Of a stretch of 18,581 nucleotides of DNA, positions 8,362 to 15,100 are shown piece after piece (the stretch's first letter is position 1; the number at the start of each line of letters is the position of its first letter). Location: the NCBI GenBank assembly GCA_947460915.1, contig CANHKJ010000029.1, positions 1-18,581 of the forward strand. The letters are read 5' to 3'. Below the pieces are notes generated by a model, which was not told where the DNA came from, made no database searches, and worked only from the letters and a program-made list of their open reading frames with translations. Position numbers and translations under genes: made by a program. The DNA is from Verrucomicrobiia bacterium (GTDB lineage Bacteria; Verrucomicrobiota; Verrucomicrobiia; Verrucomicrobiales; Akkermansiaceae).

Positions 8362-9264
8362 ATGAAAAAACTACTCATCTTCGCAGCATCCGTCAGCACT
8401 CTGGTTCTCAGTTCTTGCTACTTTGACCCCTACTACGGAGACTCCGTCGGCTACAGTTCTTACAGCTCCTCTGGTGGCTACAGTTCCTCTGTATTTATAA
8501 GCACAGGCGATAGCCGCTGGGCCTACGATCCTTATCGTTACTGCTATTATGACCGCGTGCGCGGCAGCTACTATGACCCATACCTCTACGGCTACTACCC
8601 CGTTGGATACTTGCCAACTCCCGTGCGTGGATGCCCCCACCCAGGTGGTTGGTCGGGCCGTGGCTACTGCCCTCCTCCATCGCGGGTTACTGTGCGGAAT
8701 CTCTCCCGTTATGATGATCGCTTAAGCAACTACGAGTCAGCCAATTATCATTGGTCGCGCAAAGTTAGCACCGCGGGCTCACCATCCTGGATGAGTTCCT
8801 CGCAACGCTCACAACTGCAACAGCGCGCATCGCAAAATGATCAAGCCCCCTTCACTCCTTCAGCCCCCAGCAATGGTTGGATGAATGGTGGCTTCAATCG
8901 CGGAAACTCTTCCTCTATGAATCAGCGACCCTCCAGTTTTTCTGGTTTTGGCAGCAGCAGTCAAGTTCAAACACAGACGCAATCACCCACCTTCATCAAC
9001 GAGACACCACAAATCCAACCACGCCCTAGTAGCGGTGGCATGTTTGGCGGGCTCGATCGTAACGGTCGTGGCGAATCCCCTCGCATTGATTCTATCCCAC
9101 AGCGCCAAGAAAGCATTCCACGCATGGAAATCCCGCCAATCCGTGAGCCCCGTTCATCCGATAGTGGCTGGAAAGGCTCACACAAATCTGATGATGAACC
9201 CAGCTCCTTCAGTGGTAGTGATGACGGTAGCAGTCGAGGTGGATTGAGAAAATTCCAGCGCTAA
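8362..9264 (+). CDS. Tyr/Ser/Gly-rich lipoprotein of unknown function
   Basis: A 300-residue protein with a type II signal peptide: MKKLLIFAASVSTLVLSSC, with lipobox LSS|C at Cys19, so it is probably anchored in the outer membrane. The mature N-terminal third (about 20-110) is packed with Tyr, Ser and Gly, in repeats such as GYSSYSSSGGYSSS, YYDRVRGSYYDPYLYGYYP and paired PY/YY units. The middle and C-terminal parts are low-complexity Ser/Gln/Pro/Gly with scattered Met-Phe-Gly-Gly motifs, ending in a basic GLRKFQR tail. I recognise no domain. The composition suggests an extended or intrinsically disordered surface protein. It stands alone, with a promoter in front and a terminator behind. Confidence 0.75.
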   Translation: MKKLLIFAASVSTLVLSSCYFDPYYGDSVGYSSYSSSGGYSSSVFISTGDSRWAYDPYRYCYYDRVRGSYYDPYLYGYYPVGYLPTPVRGCPHPGGWSGRGYCPPPSRVTVRNLSRYDDRLSNYESANYHWSRKVSTAGSPSWMSSSQRSQLQQRASQNDQAPFTPSAPSNGWMNGGFNRGNSSSMNQRPSSFSGFGSSSQVQTQTQSPTFINETPQIQPRPSSGGMFGGLDRNGRGESPRIDSIPQRQESIPRMEIPPIREPRSSDSGWKGSHKSDDEPSSFSGSDDGSSRGGLRKFQR

Positions 9265-9314
9265 AAAAACCTCCCTAAATGGCCTGAATGCACCCATTCA
9301 AGGCATGCTTCTCA

Positions 9315-9346
9315 AGACTGAGTTTACGGACTCAGTCTATTTTTTG
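9315..9346 (+). terminator. Rho-independent terminator after the lipoprotein gene
   Basis: AGACTGAGT (9315-9323) pairs perfectly with ACTCAGTCT (9330-9338) around a 6-nt loop, followed by ATTTTTTG. A weaker bulged stem (GCC+TGAATG with CATTCA+GGC, 9282-9304) sits just before it. Confidence 0.8.
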
Positions 9347-9418
9347 ATTCTAGCTGGCGGCTTGTTAATTCAAAGACATTATTCACAGATGCAATCGATC
9401 TCTGAAGTTTCAAACATC

Positions 9419-9456
9419 AAAAAAGTAAAGGCCTTGCTCTTTCGAACAAGACCTTT
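9419..9456 (-). terminator. Ancestral tRNA-Asn terminator, now stranded left of the element
   Basis: AAAGGCCTTG (9427-9436) and CAAGACCTTT (9447-9456) form a 10-bp stem with one mismatch. Read on the minus strand it is followed by six T (9424-9419). It abuts the tRNA 3'-end copy in attL, so it was probably the terminator of tRNA-Asn before the element inserted. Confidence 0.6.
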
Positions 9457-9492
9457 ATTGGCTCGGGTTCTAGGATTCGAACCTAGGACCTA
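9454..9492. repeat. attL: 39-bp direct repeat with tRNA-Asn 3'-end fragment
   Basis: Identical to 16993-17031. It carries the tRNA-Asn T-arm, acceptor 3' strand and CCA (minus strand) but no 5' half, so this copy is not a functional tRNA. It is the left attachment site of the integrated element. Confidence 0.92.
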
Positions 9493-9548
9493 TCGGTAGA
9501 AAACGCTTAAATACCAATGAATTCAATACTAGTGTATGCACTTTTTTC

Positions 9549-9576
9549 TTGTTTTTGCGTGTTTTGTGCCTACACT
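9549..9576 (+). promoter_or_regulatory. Possible integrase promoter overlapped by an arm-type site
   Basis: TTGTTT (9549-9554) and TACACT (9571-9576) are spaced by 16 nt. The -10-like box lies inside the 13-nt repeat at 9566-9578. Transcription would begin almost at the ATG at 9584, giving a leaderless or near-leaderless mRNA. This call is made from likeness to consensus only. Confidence 0.35.
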
Positions 9577-9578
9577 TG
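9566..9578 (+). repeat. Integrase arm-type site candidate, left copy (GTGCCTACACTTG)
   Basis: This 13-mer recurs twice near the other end of the element (16918-16930 with final A, and 16931-16943). A weaker relative, GTGTATGCACTT, lies at 9532-9543. The left copy is 73 nt inside attL, the right copies about 50 nt inside attR, as expected for arm sites of a tyrosine integrase. Confidence 0.6.
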
Positions 9579-9583
9579 ATGGC

Positions 9584-10753
9584 ATGGCAACGCTCTACAA
9601 AAAGAAAAACAGCCCATTCTATTACGCGCAGTATTTTGACGGAAACGGCGACCGAGTATCACGATCGACAAGCACCAGCTCAAAACGAGAGGCAACGCGC
9701 ATTGCCGAGCGATTCGAAGCGGAATCACGCGACGACCGCGCGAAGGCTGCGCAACTCCCTAAAGCTTTTGCTGTGGTATTGGAGCAAGTCACCCGTGAAG
9801 CGGCGGCGGGTCAACTTACCCTTACCCGTGCCGAAGAGTTTGTGAAAAGGCTTCACAAGCTCGCCAACCCTCGGTTCGAAGAAAAGACCTTGGCGCAATA
9901 CTGGCAAACATGGGTGGATGAGCAAACGCGACACGTCTCGATCAGCACAGCCAACGGATACCAACAAGACCTCGATCTATTCGCCGAGGCGCTAGGGCAA
10001 CGCATTATGACAGCACCGATTCAGCAACTCGCCAAGCAACAGATCGACGGAGTAATTGAGAAGCTACGCAACGAAGGAACACGCAAGGCTTCTACGATTA
10101 ACAAAGCACTTGCCGCTTTGCGCCGTGTGCTCGAATCAGCCCTTGCCGATGGCGTGGTGACACACAACGCCGCCAAGACATGTCGGACACTCTCAGCAGT
10201 GGATAGCACGAAGCGAGCACCGTTCACACTGGAAGAGATCCGCGCTCTGATTGACCACAAGCAAACCTCCGACGAATGGAAAGGTGCAATCATTATTGGA
10301 GCACAAACAGGACTACGATTATCAGACGTTCTTAGCCTATCAGATGAGAACATTGATGGGACTCGCCTTGTAATTGTTCCAGCCAAGAGCGCGAGGACTC
10401 AGAAGGTTATCACTGTGCCACTAACACCCGCTTGCATCGGATGGATTGCAGACAAGAAAGGTGAATTTTTTCCAACGCTCAAAGCTCAAAAGAAAGGCAC
10501 AACTTCGACGCAATTTATCCGAATTATGCAAAAGTCCTCGGTGTCCAAGGAAATCAAATTGCATGGCGGCATCATTGCAGAACGCACATTCCACAGTTTG
10601 CGCCACACGTTCGCGTCATGGCTCGCAGAAGCAGACATTCATGCAGACGTTCGCCAAAAACTTACAGGACACAGCTCTAGCAAAATTCACCAACGCTACA
10701 CCCACCACGACGAAGCCCTCGACCGCGCTGTTGCCACGCTTCCTAGTTTGTGA
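9584..10753 (+). CDS. int: Tyrosine recombinase / phage integrase
   Basis: A 389-residue integrase that would catalyse insertion into and excision from the tRNA-Asn gene. Order: an N-terminal arm-binding-like region (MATLYKKKNSPFYYAQYFD), a SAM-like core-binding domain (about 95-190), and the catalytic domain (about 210-380). Numbering from this start, the full catalytic set is visible: Arg245 in GAQTGLRLSDVLSL, a beta-hairpin Lys near 268, His337 and Arg340 in FHSLRHTFAS, His363 in LTGHSSS and the Tyr372 nucleophile in QRYTHHD. I preferred the ATG at 9584; an ATG at 9536 would add 16 hydrophobic residues and cover the arm site and promoter. Its last 11 nt overlap the end of the convergent regulator gene. 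Confidence 0.95.
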   Translation: MATLYKKKNSPFYYAQYFDGNGDRVSRSTSTSSKREATRIAERFEAESRDDRAKAAQLPKAFAVVLEQVTREAAAGQLTLTRAEEFVKRLHKLANPRFEEKTLAQYWQTWVDEQTRHVSISTANGYQQDLDLFAEALGQRIMTAPIQQLAKQQIDGVIEKLRNEGTRKASTINKALAALRRVLESALADGVVTHNAAKTCRTLSAVDSTKRAPFTLEEIRALIDHKQTSDEWKGAIIIGAQTGLRLSDVLSLSDENIDGTRLVIVPAKSARTQKVITVPLTPACIGWIADKKGEFFPTLKAQKKGTTSTQFIRIMQKSSVSKEIKLHGGIIAERTFHSLRHTFASWLAEADIHADVRQKLTGHSSSKIHQRYTHHDEALDRAVATLPSL

Positions 10754-11522
10754 GTTCGTCATACATTTCTGCCAGTGGTTTGATCTGCCATGCAACAGAG
10801 TCCCTCTCGGCGCGCGTCCATTGCTCTATTGGCTTCCGTCTGGCTAACTCATGCAAAAAGGCTTTAGTCTTCGACACCCAAGTAACAAAGGACTTGTTGC
10901 GCTCCGTTTGTTTGTTTGTATGAGGCTTTGTTGGATCCACGGCTTTGATTATCCCGAAACGTTTCAACATCAGCGCATCTGTGTATTGATTACCACGCTC
11001 GACCCACTTGGCAAAATTCATCATATCCTTCGCCTCATCAACTTGGATTTTGTTAGCTTTCAACCATAGCCGCCAAGTGTTCGCATCAGGAAATTGCTTG
11101 CGAGCATCCATCAAAAACAAACCCGCCGCATGTGCATTTTCATGCGCTGCCGCAATAGCATTTTGCATTTCTCTCGCAGCATTTTTCAGATTTTTCTGGC
11201 ATCGGTGAATTGCAGTCAACCCGTCAACTTTCGAAGCATCGCCGTCACCGCTACTACAAACTTTTTTTGTCTGATACACCGCAGGCATTACAGGTGCAGA
11301 ATAAACGCGAGGCTTGCGAGAATGCTTTGCACCTTTTTGCGTTTTGATCCACGCGCGCACTTTGGCGTTATCAGGAATATCCCAATGCCCTCCTGACGTT
11401 CTCACAGCGCAAGGCACCTCTCCATTAGTGAGCAGCCTTTGGCAATGGCGTTTTGTAAACCCCGTTAACTCTGAAAGCGTTTTAGTGGTGATATGTGACA
11501 TGTGACTTGGTTTTTTTGACAT
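10743..11522 (-). CDS. HTH regulator with DUF3102-like C-terminal region; candidate master repressor
   Basis: A 259-residue protein. Residues about 9-55 form a MerR/excisionase-like winged HTH (ITTKTLSELTGFTKRHCQRL, then a wing ending GGHWDIP), followed by a basic linker. Residues about 130-200 (NAAREMQNAIAAAHENAHAA, then LFLMDARKQFP, WRLWLKANKIQVDEAKDMMN) resemble the DUF3102 phage-protein family. It is transcribed leftward from the shared region with the early operon, the position held by Stl-like repressors in satellites, so a repressor role is inferred from position. A second ATG at 11501 would remove seven residues. The gene is convergent with int and overlaps its end by 11 nt. Confidence 0.7.
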   Translation of the reverse strand: MSKKPSHMSHITTKTLSELTGFTKRHCQRLLTNGEVPCAVRTSGGHWDIPDNAKVRAWIKTQKGAKHSRKPRVYSAPVMPAVYQTKKVCSSGDGDASKVDGLTAIHRCQKNLKNAAREMQNAIAAAHENAHAAGLFLMDARKQFPDANTWRLWLKANKIQVDEAKDMMNFAKWVERGNQYTDALMLKRFGIIKAVDPTKPHTNKQTERNKSFVTWVSKTKAFLHELARRKPIEQWTRAERDSVAWQIKPLAEMYDELTN

Positions 11523-11548
11523 GAAAAAATATGCGTATGCAAGCGCAT
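11516..11548. promoter_or_regulatory. Divergent switch region with dyad operator candidate
   Basis: Between the divergent genes is an interrupted dyad, ATGCG(11531-11535)-TA-TGCA-AG-CGCAT(11544-11548), with a palindromic TGCA centre. A perfect TTGACA lies at 11516-11521 on the plus strand. On the minus strand TTGTAA and CATATT, spaced by 17 nt, would place the dyad in the spacer of the regulator's promoter. A regulator bound here could control both directions. Direct ATGTGAC repeats sit just left, at the start of the regulator gene. Confidence 0.45.
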
Positions 11549-11587
11549 TATTACAAAAACAAGCAAAACCCCATCATACAACGATGG

Positions 11588-11812
11588 ATGACACTAGACC
11601 AAGCGGCAACCTATTCAGGTTTAAGCAAGGAGACGTTCAGAAACTGGAGCCGTGCAGGTCGCCTAACGCTACATCGCGTGGCACCTATGGGAACCCGTGG
11701 ACGAACATTGATTGACCGCGATCAACTCGACAATCTGATTGTCAGCTATGCAGAGGCTCCGCCGTGCAAGCTCGCAATGAACACTTGCCGCGAAGGAGGT
11801 AACTCAATATGA
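11588..11812 (+). CDS. Small HTH protein, excisionase/early-activator-like
   Basis: A 74-residue protein starting MTLDQAATYSGLSKETF, followed by NWSRAGRLTLHRV and TLIDRDQLDNLI: the helix-turn-helix-wing layout of MerR-like excisionase (HTH_17) proteins. I chose the ATG at 11588, where the conserved fold begins. The longer frame from 11531 starts inside the dyad operator and adds 19 unlikely residues. It opens the rightward early operon and overlaps the next gene by 4 nt. The role (excision factor, early activator or both) is inferred from fold and position. Confidence 0.75.
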   Translation: MTLDQAATYSGLSKETFRNWSRAGRLTLHRVAPMGTRGRTLIDRDQLDNLIVSYAEAPPCKLAMNTCREGGNSI

Positions 11813-12018
11813 GCAAGCACCGACTTCATAAGCAAAAACGAGCGCATCGCATCGAAATGCTCATTCGGCGGGAGATTTTCAATGCCGAAACGATCCTCGA
11901 TCAGAACGCGCAAGCCATGGGGGTGCTGACTATGGCACTCGACAACGAACCGCGCGCGCTGAAGCAGGCGTTTGCGGAAATCAAAATGAGCGAGGGAGGC
12001 GCGATCTCACGACCATGA
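11809..12018 (+). CDS. Small unknown early protein
   Basis: 69 residues with a very basic N-terminus (MSKHRLHKQKRAHRIEML) and a helical remainder ending in an acidic/Gly tail. I do not recognise it. It is credible as a gene because a perfect AAGGAGG ribosome site precedes the ATG by a normal distance and both ends overlap neighbours in ATGA junctions, giving coupled translation within the early operon. Confidence 0.7.
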   Translation: MSKHRLHKQKRAHRIEMLIRREIFNAETILDQNAQAMGVLTMALDNEPRALKQAFAEIKMSEGGAISRP

Positions 12019-12404
12019 GCGCGATCATCACTACGCTAGGTGCGGAAATTTTCCGAACCAGAAATATCTCCGACATTCGACAACAGCTCGAAAGAAAGGC
12101 GCTCACCTGTGCAATCATCGGCGGGTCGTCGCCAACTTTTCTGCCGATCCCGATACAGTTGAGAAATGACCTATTACGGGGTGCGTATCACTTGGCAAGA
12201 TTGACAAACGGCGCATCGACCTTGCTCGACCTGACTGGAGAACTTGGCGACATTATCAAAAATTGCTACATGGATGGATTGCCTGCGATCCTAGCAGATT
12301 CACCAACTCCGATTTGGGGTCAGGATGATTCTGATTTACTAAGCATGATCGCAGAGATCGAAGAACTCGAAACGAAAGCAATCAAAGGAGGTATTTTGTT
12401 ATGA
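12015..12404 (+). CDS. Unknown early protein upstream of the helicase
   Basis: A 129-residue, mostly helical protein with an acidic C-terminal third (DDSDLLSMIAEIEELETKAI). No motif I recognise. GGGAGG lies about 13 nt before the ATG, and the gene overlaps both neighbours by 4 nt. Its fixed place directly before the helicase suggests a partner or loader for replication, which is inference from position only. Confidence 0.7.
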   Translation: MSAIITTLGAEIFRTRNISDIRQQLERKALTCAIIGGSSPTFLPIPIQLRNDLLRGAYHLARLTNGASTLLDLTGELGDIIKNCYMDGLPAILADSPTPIWGQDDSDLLSMIAEIEELETKAIKGGILL

Positions 12405-13720
12405 GCGAGGTAAATGATTTGCCAATAAGCTGGACGGCATCAGATGTCTATTTCTATGGAGCAAATGGAAAATTCCAAGTCAATTCGGGGCAGTATTTCC
12501 GAACCATTTCGAAGCGTGCCACGGTCGTTTCTGGTATTGTGCGGAGATATACTCAGCAAGGATACGATCAGAAAGAAGCTAAGGAGCTGGCTTCTTACGA
12601 AGTGGAGCAACGAGAGATCGACGGTCATGTCGAATGGGTTGGAGAAATTGCGGGACACAAAAAAGGAGTGATTCACTCCATCGACGGAAAACCGCTACTC
12701 ATTACCAGTTCTCCATCGTTGCCAGTTCCTGCGGTTGGGGCATGTCCCACGATCCTTGGAATCATCAGGCAGGCATTTCCCGATAATCATCAGCGCACCA
12801 TCTTCATGGGTTGGATGAAAGGCGGATACCTAGCGGTTAAAAATGGAGTTCACCAACCTGCACCATTGCTCGCCGTTGCTGGAAAACCAAACGAGGGAAA
12901 ATCATTGCTCGCCTATGTCGTGAAATTGACGTTAGGCGGCAGATCTGCCAACCCGCTCACTGCGTGGTCGAAAGTCTTACCGTGGAACGATCACTTGGTC
13001 GGATCAGAGTTGCTATTACTGGATGATTGCCAAGGATCAACCGATCACCGCTCTCGCATGGAATTCTCCGCTCATTTCAAGAGTAGCATTTACAGCGAGG
13101 CTGTGGAGATGAACAAACGGAATCACTCATCAATCACCATCAGACCAGTTTGGAGGGTGATGATTTGCACAAACGACAATCCCGAGAACTTGCTAGTTTT
13201 GCCTCCGATCAATTCCGACAACTCCGACAAAATCTCACTGCTCAAAATCTCGAAGATCGAACTCGACATTGACACAAGCACCCCCGAGGGCAAGATACAG
13301 TTGCAGCGGGAGATCAAATCAGAATTAGGAGCATTTGCTGCGATCCTCGAATCGTTTATAATTCCCGACGATCTGAAAGATTCTCGATCAGGAACCAAGG
13401 CTTGGCAGCATCCCGATTTGCTCGAAAAGATCGAAAGCACAAAACCAGAAACGAAGCTGGCGGAGTTGCTCACAACTTCAATTCGTGGTCGCTCCGATTT
13501 GTGGTCAGACTTGCCTTGCACTCTGACTGCTACGGAGATCGAAAGCAGACTAACACAGCACCAAGCACCGACCGCAGATCAGGCTAGAAAGCTTCTGACA
13601 TGGACGGCAGCTTGCGGTGCATATCTGGCAAGATTGGCAGATTCAGGCTGTGAATTTGTCTCAAAAGCCGAAGCCGACAAACATGCAAAGATGAACCGAT
13701 ACCACATCAGAAAACCGTGA
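12401..13720 (+). CDS. SF3-like helicase/ATPase, candidate satellite replication initiator (Rep)
   Basis: 439 residues. The P-loop is at about 161-168 (AVAGKPNEGKS), the Walker B at about 203-209 (ELLLLDD), and a motif-C/sensor strand ending in Asn at about 251-258 (WRVMICTN). This order and spacing match superfamily 3 / D5-type viral helicases. The first 150 residues do not show a primase motif, so this looks like a helicase-initiator without a fused primase. The C-terminal 100 residues may bind DNA. A good AAAGGAGG ribosome site precedes the ATG, which overlaps the upstream stop by 4 nt. The origin-like iterons begin 4 nt after its stop, as in SaPI-type islands where the origin follows rep. 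It probably replicates the excised element. The exact family is not certain. Confidence 0.8.
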   Translation: MSEVNDLPISWTASDVYFYGANGKFQVNSGQYFRTISKRATVVSGIVRRYTQQGYDQKEAKELASYEVEQREIDGHVEWVGEIAGHKKGVIHSIDGKPLLITSSPSLPVPAVGACPTILGIIRQAFPDNHQRTIFMGWMKGGYLAVKNGVHQPAPLLAVAGKPNEGKSLLAYVVKLTLGGRSANPLTAWSKVLPWNDHLVGSELLLLDDCQGSTDHRSRMEFSAHFKSSIYSEAVEMNKRNHSSITIRPVWRVMICTNDNPENLLVLPPINSDNSDKISLLKISKIELDIDTSTPEGKIQLQREIKSELGAFAAILESFIIPDDLKDSRSGTKAWQHPDLLEKIESTKPETKLAELLTTSIRGRSDLWSDLPCTLTATEIESRLTQHQAPTADQARKLLTWTAACGAYLARLADSGCEFVSKAEADKHAKMNRYHIRKP

Positions 13721-13723
13721 TCT

Positions 13724-13847
13724 TGCGGGGGTGCGGGTGTCTATTCTTACTTTAAAATAAAAATGAGAACGTAAAATAAAGGATTCAGACGCCCCTCCCC
13801 CAAAATAAAAAACCTACAAACTCAAAACTGACCCCCGCACACCCGCA
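13724..13847. repeat. Inverted iteron pair flanking an AT-rich core
   Basis: Left block has TGCGGG at 13724-13729 and 13732-13737; right block has CCCGCA at 13834-13839 and 13842-13847. The two 18-nt blocks are inverted with 16 of 18 positions matching. They enclose 88 nt that is AT-rich apart from one short C-rich run. Confidence 0.65.
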
Positions 13848-13849
13848 GA

Positions 13850-13882
13850 AAATCAAACACTCGCTTTATGAAATCAAACACT
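13850..13882 (+). repeat. 12-bp direct repeat AAATCAAACACT, period 21 bp
   Basis: Copies at 13850-13861 and 13871-13882. The 21-bp period places them on the same face of the helix, as expected for a pair of protein-binding sites next to the iterons. Confidence 0.55.
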
Positions 13883-14011
13883 TGTTTCAACATCGCCTTC
13901 GCCATTCACTTCATCGTAGAGATCCTGCGCATGCTTTGACGTTTGGCACTGGTTATACTGCCACGGCGCGAAACGCTCACCACGGGGCGCTTAGGCTCAG
14001 GAAATGGCATG

Positions 14012-14031
14012 CTAGGCACTCCCCCGCCTAG
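14012..14031. terminator. Short hairpin, possible terminator
   Basis: CTAGGC (14012-14017) pairs with GCCTAG (14026-14031) around 8 nt, followed by ATAACTTTT. Weak: the stem is short and the T tract is broken. Confidence 0.25.
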
Positions 14032-14142
14032 ATAACTTTTATTAGCTTGAAAACAACCTCCGCAAGCGTTCAGTCGATCATCACAAATGCATGAGTTTTG
14101 AAAAACCTACTTAAATAAAAAATTCGACACAGGCGCAGGTGT

Positions 14143-14553
14143 ATGGAATTTTCTGACAAACAAGCATTTGAGCAGTGGCAGCAAGACCAGTTCGCAGACG
14201 ACGACCTCGAACAAGGTTTTTGCACCGACACAGCACGCGCCTTGCTTTCTGCGATTGTCAGCAATGACCACCAAGGAAAAAGCAAGTGGGCAAGGGCAGC
14301 GCGTAGATTGGCAGTCCTAGCGCATTTCCTCGACGCCTCAGACTGTGGACGCCTCACCCTCACCGAGCTTGCAGACCAGTTGACGGCATCAGGAATCGAT
14401 ACGACAAAGGCAACGCTCTCCGTCTTAAACGTTCGTTTGAAAGATAGCACAGGATTCACACGCACCGAGAAATCAAATAGAGCAAGAACGATCTATTCTA
14501 AACGAGCGTTTGAAATCTGGCAGAAGCGAAAGAACAGCACCGCAAAGCGTTGA
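14143..14553 (+). CDS. Small winged-HTH-like protein of unknown function
   Basis: 136 residues. The N-terminal part is acidic and helical (FEQWQQDQFADDDLEQG), then RLTLTELADQLTASGIDTTKATLSVLNVRL reads like a winged helix-turn-helix, and the C-terminus is strongly basic (FEIWQKRKNSTAKR). It may bind DNA. It is the first gene after the origin-like region, so it could be a late-operon regulator. I kept this frame over the 131-codon frame on the opposite strand because it agrees with the direction of its neighbours and shows a sensible domain pattern. The ribosome site is weak (GCAGG). Confidence 0.6.
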   Translation: MEFSDKQAFEQWQQDQFADDDLEQGFCTDTARALLSAIVSNDHQGKSKWARAARRLAVLAHFLDASDCGRLTLTELADQLTASGIDTTKATLSVLNVRLKDSTGFTRTEKSNRARTIYSKRAFEIWQKRKNSTAKR

Positions 14554-14612
14554 CGCTCAACAGGATAGCCCGCCGCAAGGAGTCTCCTAACACCGCCTTC
14601 CCCCGCAGTGTT
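14546..14612. repeat. Three dyads in a row in front of the small terminase gene
   Basis: AGCGT-TG-ACGCT (14546-14557), AGGAG-T-CTCCT (14578-14588) and AACAC...GTGTT (14589-14612, with inner GC pairs). The first begins at the end of the upstream gene. The cluster could be a packaging recognition site, because pac/cos sites usually lie in or next to terS, or a control site. Confidence 0.4.
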
Positions 14613-14634
14613 GGCTTCATCGCGTCTAACATTT

Positions 14635-15099
14635 ATGAGCATCAAAAAAGCAACTACTAAACCCGAAAGCCGCCGCAGCATCGCGAAACGGCACGGCATC
14701 ACCGCCATCACGCTGGATGCGTGGGAGCTGGAGGGCATCGACATACGCAACGACTCACAGCTTGCCGCACGTGCCACCATGAAGCACGGAAACAATACGC
14801 CCACGATGCAAGCCGCGAAGCTGCGGAAACTACTTGCAGAGGCAAGATCAGCAGAACTGAAAGCCATGCTGACGGAAGGTAAAATGATCAGCCTCGAAGA
14901 CGTCTGCCAATGCCTCACAAAAATCGGATGCACCTTACGAGCGCAGTTATCAAAATTACGTGCCGACTTGCCGCCCGTGATTTACGGCATGAACCAAGGG
15001 GACACAAGCAAAGCGATTGCTGCCGCCGTTGAAAGAATCTTGCAAAGCATCTGTGATGAATTGGAAAAGGTAAAAACAGAACCCCCACGCCCCGACTGA
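14635..15099 (+). CDS. terS: Small terminase subunit (Nu1-like), TerS of the satellite
   Basis: 154 residues. The N-terminus is an HTH (SIAKRHGITAITLDAWELEG) and the rest is helical: LRKLLAEARSAELKAMLTEG, a spacer, then ISLEDVCQCLTKIGCTLRAQ, a DLPPVIYG turn and AAAVERILQSICDELEK. This is the layout of lambda Nu1-type small terminases, where an HTH is followed by a charged helix, a helical pair with an 'LPPVI-like' break and a C-terminal helix. Such a protein recognises the DNA packaging site and joins the large terminase. No large subunit is encoded in the element, so it would use the helper's. I chose the ATG at 14635; a GTG at 14608 is possible. Similarity is judged by eye, so a phage regulator with the same HTH remains possible. 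Confidence 0.68.
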   Translation: MSIKKATTKPESRRSIAKRHGITAITLDAWELEGIDIRNDSQLAARATMKHGNNTPTMQAAKLRKLLAEARSAELKAMLTEGKMISLEDVCQCLTKIGCTLRAQLSKLRADLPPVIYGMNQGDTSKAIAAAVERILQSICDELEKVKTEPPRPD

Positions 15100-15100
15100 T

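Larger units (their letters stand above)
13721..14142. other. Candidate replication origin and non-coding region after rep
   Basis: 422 nt without a credible gene. It holds an 18-nt G-rich block (13724-13741) with two TGCGGG units and its imperfect inverted copy (13830-13847, 16 of 18 matching) with two CCCGCA units. Between them is an AT-rich stretch of 88 nt. Right of it, AAATCAAACACT occurs twice (13850-13861 and 13871-13882; period 21 nt), and a short hairpin CTAGGC...GCCTAG lies at 14012-14031. Iterons flanking an AT-rich core directly after a helicase gene are what a theta-type satellite origin looks like. Confidence 0.6.

Noticed and set aside
9305..9499. 64-codon plus-strand open frame
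   Set aside because: It runs through a terminator, the ancestral tRNA terminator and the attL repeat; no ribosome site or protein features.
13868..13939. Short ATG frame (23 codons) in the origin-like region
   Set aside because: Very short, no ribosome site, and it spans the repeat pair; non-coding is more likely.
14070..14465. 131-codon open frame on the minus strand
   Set aside because: It overlaps the plus-strand gene at 14143-14553, opposes the direction of the row, and its translation is Ser/Arg/Cys-rich without domain features, as expected for a shadow frame.
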